NCBI GenBank assembly: GCA_963931865.1
Contig: OZ007515.1
Coordinates: 8,662,685-8,726,684, forward strand
DNA from: Axinella damicornis
Taxonomy: Eukaryota > Porifera > Demospongiae > Axinellida > Axinellidae
Direction of reading: 5' to 3'
Length of the DNA: 64,000 nt
The notes beneath the pieces are model-generated. The model had not been told where the DNA came from, ran no database searches, and saw only the letters and a list, made by a program, of their open reading frames with translations. Below are positions 57,989 through 64,000 of this stretch, one piece after another (the first letter of the stretch is position 1; each line of letters begins with the position of its first letter). A program made the position numbers and the translations under genes.

Positions 57989-58988
57989 AAGTGCAACTGC
58001 TAGACAGAATTTTCCATTACACTCAACTATGCCTTGCTCCAATTCACCCTAATTTCACACTGATTATTGTGCTGAAACTCACCTCATGCTTGCAATGTCA
58101 ATCAGACAATTGAATTGACGTGGCAAGAAAAACAGGAACGTATAATGTACAATGCTAATTAAGTGGGTAGTCGAGTGGTCAAGCATTATTTTGGCATCTC
58201 ACATCTTCACCTTGGCATTTCAACTAAGCTAGACCAATTTCAATGGAAGTTGGGGGCGGGGTGTAGCCTCCTTTCCCCACCTCAACTTCCAACTCACAGT
58301 GCAAAGTTTATACATGACTTTACAGTTCCTCTTAGCTTCCATCATGAATATTGTTAGCTAACACTTTTTGGCTTGTGTTTACTTTAGTGACCATGTTGCC
58401 AATACAGGTTAGAGTAGCCTCCTTCCCAGCCCCAGCTTTTTGTCGCATACTCACATACTGCACAAAAAACCGGGAGAAAGCCTGGAAGATCTCATCACGT
58501 GCACAATGACGTACTATGTGTAGCTTTATGCGTGGTTTTGGTAATCGAATTATTGCTCACGCATGCCCCTTGCTGGATGAGGCTCAGTATGACAGCGAGG
58601 AGTCCTTGGGAGACCACAATGAACAACTGTGAGTACTATGATATGGACACTGTAGTTAGGGAGGTACACGGTGGATTCAAGGGACAAGACTAGATTAGAG
58701 GCAGCCACCTGCCTTTTGTGGTCCGCTAGTGCTAGTTCCAATCGTGGTCAGGTCAGTGGTGACCACTATAGCCAGTTTCCACTGTACGATGTATCAATCT
58801 GATACTCACTGTGTGGTTTATAAATCCCATGAGTCCTCCTCTGGGAAGGCCACAGGATACAAAGTTATTGTGTACTGCCACTGCAGTCGCTACTACATGT
58901 ATAGGCATTGCACATGCACCTGTGTGCTGCAACATAATATATTACACAGATCTTGTCAGTGAGTGATACATGGTTGTCAGAGTCACGG

Positions 58989-60251
58989 TCAAGGATCATA
59001 GCTCTTTGACACGCATGCACGGCGGCTATGAACGGTGGCCGCTGTTCCATTTCCGGCATGATTCCCTGGGGGGCTTAACTGGGGCTGGCTTGGGAGCAGC
59101 TGGGGGCTTTGAGGGCATGGCCAGTGTATCTCACACACGTTATGCAACACACAACACGCAGCTACCAACTCGGGCACATCACACACACTGATGTCAAGGT
59201 GCTTCAATAAACACTGCCATCTACCCTTGAGTCTCCCATAGGCATGCTCAACAACAACCCTAGCATGACTTAGTCGATAGTTGAATGCCCTTTGTTCCTG
59301 AGATAACCGGCCGTTATCTGGGAATGCTTTCATTAGCCATGGTAAGAGGGGATAAGCTGGGTCCCCAAGAATCACAAGCGGAACATCTTTACCACCAATA
59401 GCCTCTGTCCGGCTGGGAAGCAGCTTGTCATCTTGACCCATCCTATACAGTGTTGAATTCGCAAATACTCGGGCATCGTGCACCCGACCTGGCCACCCAA
59501 TGTACACATCTGTGAACATGCCAAGATGGTTAACTGTGCCTTGCATCAGAATTGAGTGCCAACCTTTCCGATTATAATAATCTGATGGGAATTCCTGTGG
59601 AGATACTATTGGAATGTGTGTGCTGTCAACCGCTCCCGCGCATTGCGGAAATCCCAACTTGTGTTTAAATCCATCAACAACTTGTGTCAGACCATCACCA
59701 CTGGGGAATCGTATATACTTTGGCAACAAGATCTCGGCTATGGCTGAACACACTTGCTTAGTTACAACACAGATGGTAGCCTTGGACACACCAAAGAGGT
59801 GCCCAATTGTTCGATAGTCCGCATTTGTTGACAAAAACCAGAGTGTGAGTGCTACTCGCTGTTCTACAGGAATAGCTTTCCTCATCACAGTGTCGTCCTT
59901 TTTTACTGATGAGCGTAACTCATTGCACAGATATAGGAAGGTGGCATGTGACATGCGAAAAGTTTCTAGCCAGTCATGTGGCATAAACGTGCAGTTGACT
60001 ACATGTTGCCACCAGTGACTGCTCCTCTCTTTCACCCACAGTGATCTTTCTGGTGCATGATGGGTCAGTGCAGCCATGGATAGCAGCAATGTAAATATAA
60101 AATGCTCTTGCGATTGCCTTCTGGCAAATGCACTTGCTTTGCGAGTTCGTAGCCTTTTCCTACGCTTGATACCATTGCTTACTCGCCGCTTCTTCGAATT
60201 CGACACCAAAATCATGCACGCAACAATTCTCTCCATTGTCAACCTTTTCAT
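58989..60251 (-). CDS. PIF/Harbinger-type transposase (HARBI1-like nuclease), intact
   Basis: A single uninterrupted 420-codon ORF. Residues about 1-50 are basic. A helix-turn-helix-like segment (DYRTIGHLFGVSKATI, about 145-160) precedes the nuclease. The DDE catalytic triad is visible: D209 in GAVDSTHIPI, D297 in LGDPAYPLLPW, E335 in VVVEHAYGRLKGRW; the NRKGWHSI and VHDARVF motifs of the DDE_Tnp_4 family lie between. The absence of stops or frameshifts suggests recent insertion or selection. Upstream, at about 60430-60560, lies GC-rich sequence with inverted AATCCGGATT motifs that may be a terminal region. I could not find a matching terminal repeat on the left, nor the Myb-like second protein usual for the superfamily. 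It could also be a domesticated HARBI1-type gene. Confidence 0.9.
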   Translation of the reverse strand: MKRLTMERIVACMILVSNSKKRRVSNGIKRRKRLRTRKASAFARRQSQEHFIFTLLLSMAALTHHAPERSLWVKERSSHWWQHVVNCTFMPHDWLETFRMSHATFLYLCNELRSSVKKDDTVMRKAIPVEQRVALTLWFLSTNADYRTIGHLFGVSKATICVVTKQVCSAIAEILLPKYIRFPSGDGLTQVVDGFKHKLGFPQCAGAVDSTHIPIVSPQEFPSDYYNRKGWHSILMQGTVNHLGMFTDVYIGWPGRVHDARVFANSTLYRMGQDDKLLPSRTEAIGGKDVPLVILGDPAYPLLPWLMKAFPDNGRLSQEQRAFNYRLSHARVVVEHAYGRLKGRWQCLLKHLDISVCDVPELVAACCVLHNVCEIHWPCPQSPQLLPSQPQLSPPGNHAGNGTAATVHSRRACVSKSYDP

Positions 60252-60559
60252 ACGCCGTAACTAAGCAATCAGAACACCTGCGCATGCTCAACAACAAAAT
60301 TAACAAGTCAGAACGGTGTACATACCTGTTGACTTGCGTAGCTCCTTCTCTGTGGCAAGTTCTCTTCTTTATTCTTGCTTCTCGCTGCTGACTCCAAATG
60401 TAGAGCACCTCAGGTGATGGGGTAAACCCGGGTTGAAACCACTTAATGCGTTTACACAGAGTGAGTTAATCTGGCTTCGCGTTGCGCGTGTGGACAGCAC
60501 TAATCCGGATTCCAATCCGGATTAATGTAACCCGGTTTAGTGCGTGTAAACGGGGCTTA

Positions 60560-61468
60560 TGGTTCACTAGTAGCCTCTGCCGGGGGCCTTTCCTGGCCGC
60601 CGACTTCCTTGGCCCTGAAGTTTTTTAGGACTCTGTTCCGGCTGTTACTGCATCTCTGGTGGCTTTGTCCTTGGCCACGACCCCTGCCGCACCCTCTTCC
60701 TGTGTTCCCTGCCAGTTTGGCGAGGTCTTGTTTCAGTTTGTCGATCTCCGCCCGGAGGTTCTCGCTATTGTCCGTGTCCCCACTTGAGGGAGTAGGGGTC
60801 TGCTCTGTAGATGGCGGAGTGCTGTCCACTTTTCGCCGTTTGCGGTTCTCCCAAACCTTGTCCCTGTGGGCGGCTTGCTTCTCTGCCAGCGCTTGGCCTC
60901 TTCTGAGGCTTTTTTGGTTTCCTCTGCGCAGTACCGCTGGATATATTCCAGGTCAGAGTCGGGGAGCCGGGCATTTTCTATTGCCTCCCTGATGCTCTCT
61001 TGCGCGAAGCCCTGTATGTCGCGCTCCTTGCGTATCAGCAAGTCATAATGGTGCACTAGGGTTTCCGCTAGACTTTTTGAGAATGCATAGTGGGCTAGTT
61101 CCCACTCCTTCAGCACCTCTGCGTTGGGCTTCAACAAACTCGCCCGAGACCAATGCCCTCCGCATTACAGCCTGCTGGTGGCTGGCGAGGGTCATATCGA
61201 TTAGTGAGGTCCCGAAGGACCTAAGATCTTGGCCTGCAGGACGGAGATGGAGGACGAGTGGTGCTGTGCACCCTCGTCTCTCTGCTGGGACATGGGCTCT
61301 ATTGCCGTTTCTTCCGGCAATCCGGATATATTTATCCGGGGGATTGATATCCTTTTGATCCTAGGATTAGGATCAGGTTGGTGGGGGACGATGATGCGTC
61401 CCAGGTTGGGCTGGCTGGAGACTGCTGAGGGACCCGCAATGGGGTTCTCTTGTTCCTCCAGTAGATGT
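60560..61468 (-). mobile_element. Gag-like retroelement ORF, copy 1 (broken)
   Basis: Minus-strand coding remnants in several frames that match copy 2 (62839-63869) along their length: HLLEEQENPIAG, RIKRISIP, NAEVLKEWELAHYAFSKSL, DLEYIQRYC, an acidic/coiled-coil stretch (NLRAEIDKLKQDLAKLAG) and an Arg-Gly tail followed by a stop. The coiled coil plus RG-rich tail suggests an RNA-binding, gag-like first ORF. Several frameshifts and an internal deletion of roughly 35 bp around 61138 break it. The left boundary is the same base in both copies; at the right boundary it is fused to a Penelope-type fragment. Confidence 0.6.
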
Positions 61469-61932
61469 TGCGTCTGAGGCCAATTGCTGGTAAACCGATT
61501 GGTCTGCCAGGTGGTCAAGCCGGCATCTCTTATGTAGTCACCTCTGTCAATGACCACAGTGGTGGAGCCCTTGTCAGCCTTATTGATCACAATATCTGTA
61601 CGGCTCATAAGGTCTGTGAGCGCTTTGCGTTCTCCGTACGATAAATTATCCCTTTCGCTCTGTTCATATTGAATGGATGCCAATCTCATTTTCAAGCCAT
61701 GGGCAATATTTTCCAAGGCTTGGTTATCCGTCAACCAGTACCTGTGTTGGGCCCTGGTCAGTTTCCTATAGAAGGGTGATCTTTCCCTCCTAGGCTTATT
61801 GTATCTTTCGTACATGGTTTTCATCTTTCCAATGAGATTGTTGGCATCGCGGAGTAAGTCAACATGATCCAGCCATTTAGGCTTGGGGAGCAACACAGTG
61901 GTAAAACAACAACTTATGTCCAAGGTGTGCAC
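61469..61932 (-). pseudogene. Penelope-like element reverse-transcriptase N-terminal fragment
   Basis: About 155 codons on the minus strand. The stretch YGERKALTDLMSRTDIVI followed by NKADKGSTTVVIDRGDYI is the conserved block upstream of the RT palm in Penelope-like elements (IVIxxADKGxxVVVxD). Upstream lies KPKWLDHVDLLRDAN and YRKLTRAQHRYW. The RT catalytic motifs are absent; the frame runs straight into gag-like sequence at 61468, so this is a truncated, chimeric remnant. Family assignment rests on that motif alone. Confidence 0.6.
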
Positions 61933-62107
61933 TTTGTAGAAAAAAGCTCATAAACAGTAACAGTAGCATACACAAACAGACTGTTACTACATGTATGGAG
62001 GCATACAAATTATATAAGAGTGTGAGAGTGTGTGCCAGTATGTATCGAGGGTGTATAACATATAGGGAGGCATAGAAACCAGTGACGGAGCTAGTACAGA
62101 ACTGTTT

Positions 62108-62740
62108 AAGTTAGTCAGAGTCGCCATCATCTGTGTCAGATGAAATGCCTGGCCCATCAGAGGGCAGCACTACATCATAGAATTGTTTGTATTCTTCTGG
62201 CACATATTTGTCCACAATTTCCTTGGTATCTGCAGCTTTGGCTTCTTTCACAGGAATGTGGTCATTGTACTTCGTCTGTTCTGGGGTTGGCAGACGAGCA
62301 GTGGCCCTTCGCTTCAAAATTGAAAACTTCGTCCACTCCTCCTCCTCACCGTATTTGACCCAAACTTCTGTGATATGGTCGACAGAGTACTCTATAACTC
62401 GAGCTTTCCGAATACTCAAGGATTTTTTGTTCTTGTCGATTTCACGGTCTTCTTAAACAATGTAGAAAAGTGGTCGTTGTAGCTCAGAAACATTAACTGC
62501 CTGCCTTGTACAGCCTTGAAGGGCTTACGACGTCTAGCACTTGGACATCCACTGCTCTGGTGTGTAGACTCTTTCATTTTTCCGTTTGCTAACTTCTGTT
62601 CGGCCAAAGTCACGGTCATTGGGTAGATATGAATGACCTCGGACTGGAAATGTATGCCGGATGTACTTGAAGTTGCCCTCTGCCACTAAGGAGAAGTCCT
62701 TTGGACAAAATGCATAATTCATACTTGGATAATACCACAC
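62108..62740 (-). pseudogene. Decayed transposon-associated ORF with GHS-DRDFG motif
   Basis: Minus-strand remnant read in three frames: FPVRGHSYLPNDRDFG then YTPEQWMSKC, a frame change near 62538, ARRRKPFKAVQGRQLMFLSY, another near 62430, then IRKARVIEYSVDHITEVWVKY and an acidic C-terminus ending in a stop at 62108-62110. The motif order GHS-DRDF, PEQW and ARRxxPF recurs, as far as I recall, in multi-copy proteins of marine invertebrates and arthropods that look transposon-borne, but I cannot name the family. Two frameshifts make it a pseudogene. Confidence 0.45.
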
Positions 62741-62838
62741 TACATGTAGATAAGTTCATGATATTGTCAGAGATATTTACATGCTGGTTAACATGTAAAA
62801 GTTTGTTACGATATTTGTGTCTCTGTGTATTACCTCTA

Positions 62839-63869
62839 TGGTTCACTAGTAGCCTCTGCCGGGGGCCTTTCCTGGCCGCCGACTTTCTCGGCCCTGAGGG
62901 TTTTTTTGGGACTCTGTCCCGGCTGTTACTGCGGCTCTGGTGGCTTTGTCCTCGGCCACGGCCCCGGCCGCGCCCTCTTCCTGCGTTCCCTGCCAGTTTG
63001 GCGAGGTCTTGTTTCAGTTTATCGATCTCCGCCCGGAGATTCTCGCTATTGTCCGTGTCCCCACTTGAGGGAGTAGGGGTCTGCTCTGTAGATGGCGGAG
63101 TGCTGTCCACTTTTCGCCTTTTGCGGTTCTCCCGAACCTTGTCCCTGTGGGCGACTTGCTTCTTTGCCAGCGCTTTGGCCTCTTCTGAGGCTTTTTCGGT
63201 TTCCTCTGCCCAGTACCGCTGGATATATTCCAGGTCAGAGTCGGGGAGCCGGGCATTTTCTATTGCCTCCCTGATGCTCTCTTGCACGAAGCCCTGTATG
63301 CTCCTTGCGTATCAGCAAGTCATAATGGTGCACTAGGGTTTCCGCTAGACTTTTTGAGAAGGCATAGTGGGCTAGTTCCCACTCCTTCAGCACCTCTGCA
63401 TTGGACTTCAACATTGATTGTATTATTCGGGCTGTGAGTCCCGATGGGAACTCGCCCGAGACCAATGCCCTCCGCATTACAGCCCGCTGGTGGCTGGCGC
63501 GGGTCATGTCGATTAGTGAGGTCTGAGATCTTGGCCTGCAGGACGGAGATGGAGGACGAGTGGTGCTGGGCACCCTCGTCTCTCTGCTGGGACATGGGCT
63601 CTATTGCCGTTTCTTCCAGCAATCCGGATATGTTTATCTGGGGGATCGATATCCTTTTGATCCTAGGATTAGGATCAGGGTGGTGGGGGACGATGATGCG
63701 TCCCGGGTTGGGCTGGCTGGAGACTGCTAAGGGACCCGCAATGGGATTCTCTTGTTCCTCCAGTAGATGGGAGCCCTCACTTCCATCCCTAGATGTGAGG
63801 ACTCCATTAGGGTCCTGGGGAGGTGGAGGATAGTTCAGTGATGAAATCAATTAATCCATCAAGATCCAT
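62839..63869 (-). mobile_element. Gag-like retroelement ORF, copy 2 (near complete)
   Basis: Probable start at 63869 (MDLDGLIDFITELSS), a frameshift near 63810, then a long open segment with HLLEEQENPIAGP, NPRIKRISIPQINISG and SVLQAKISDLTNR, another frame change near 63485, RARVSGEF-like sequence, AEVLKEWELAHYAFSKSL, then near 63290 the coiled coil (NLRAEIDKLKQDLAKLAG), an Arg-Gly run and a basic tail. It matches copy 1 in the same orientation, 2.28 kb away. No RT, protease or integrase follows within the window, and sequence continues beyond the right edge without a recognisable terminal repeat. Confidence 0.6.
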
Positions 63870-64000
63870 AGGGGGTATCCTTTGGATTAAGGGGGCCCTC
63901 TCCTTTCCCTTGTTGGGGTTAAAGGTGTGGCTATATTTGCCACTTCAGCTGGGGCAGGTGGGTGGGGCTGGGGGGTTATCCCAGGGTTCGGGCGTGAGGC

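Larger units (their letters stand above)
57406..58988. other. BCKDHB downstream region without recognised exon
   Basis: Apart from one hairpin element (57926-57988) and a 22-bp triplicate at 57731-57796, I see no exon that continues BCKDHB. A half element at about 58410-58430 carries the TAGCCTC end, and 58220-58300 resembles the inverted repeat at 37466-37587. This is probably intron. Confidence 0.4.

Overview
The window is animal (metazoan) nuclear DNA. It has many short exons with GT-AG introns, a secreted/adhesion-type giant gene built from EGF, SRCR and nidogen domains, a sperm-tail protein gene, a mitochondrial dehydrogenase gene, and many small inverted-repeat transposons. The mixture of very large SRCR/EGF arrays with adhesion-GPCR modules and short introns fits a sponge best. 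That placement is inference; no marker gene fixes the phylum.

Layout. (1) 845-35297, minus strand: one very large gene, still open at the left window edge. I could chain 79 exons in consistent intron phase (about 4,260 codons): signal peptide, NIDO domain, 29 EGF-like domains and 18 SRCR domains arranged in three tandemly duplicated blocks, a hormone-receptor (HormR) domain, a GAIN domain with an intact GPS autoproteolysis site, and then, instead of the expected seven-helix region, an Ig domain, an unidentified SEA-like segment and a second HormR domain. (2) 35511-50306, minus strand: a complete 16-exon STPG2 (sperm-tail PG-rich repeat protein 2) gene of 640 residues. (3) 51171-57310, plus strand: BCKDHB, the E1-beta subunit of the mitochondrial branched-chain 2-oxoacid dehydrogenase, divergent from STPG2 across about 0.86 kb and lacking its C-terminal exon(s) in this window. 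(4) 58.9-64 kb: a transposon-rich end with an intact 420-codon PIF/Harbinger transposase, two copies of a gag-like retroelement ORF, a Penelope-like reverse-transcriptase fragment and a decayed transposon-type ORF.

Scattered through introns and intergenic DNA are at least thirteen copies of a small hairpin element (ends TAGCCTCGTTCCCAGGC), two TA-flanked elements with CCGTAGT ends (one carrying a HIRAN-like coding fragment, one with a TTAA-flanked element nested inside it), a 412-bp fold-back, a perfect 108-bp palindrome sitting where a duplicated EGF exon should be, a 39-bp intronic minisatellite, and many poly-G/poly-C and CCCT tracts.

The three genes are functionally unrelated. The most unusual biology is the giant adhesion-GPCR-like gene, whose GPS lies in the middle of the ectodomain. 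Exon ends were placed by eye from splice signals and phase, so single ends may be off by a few bases.
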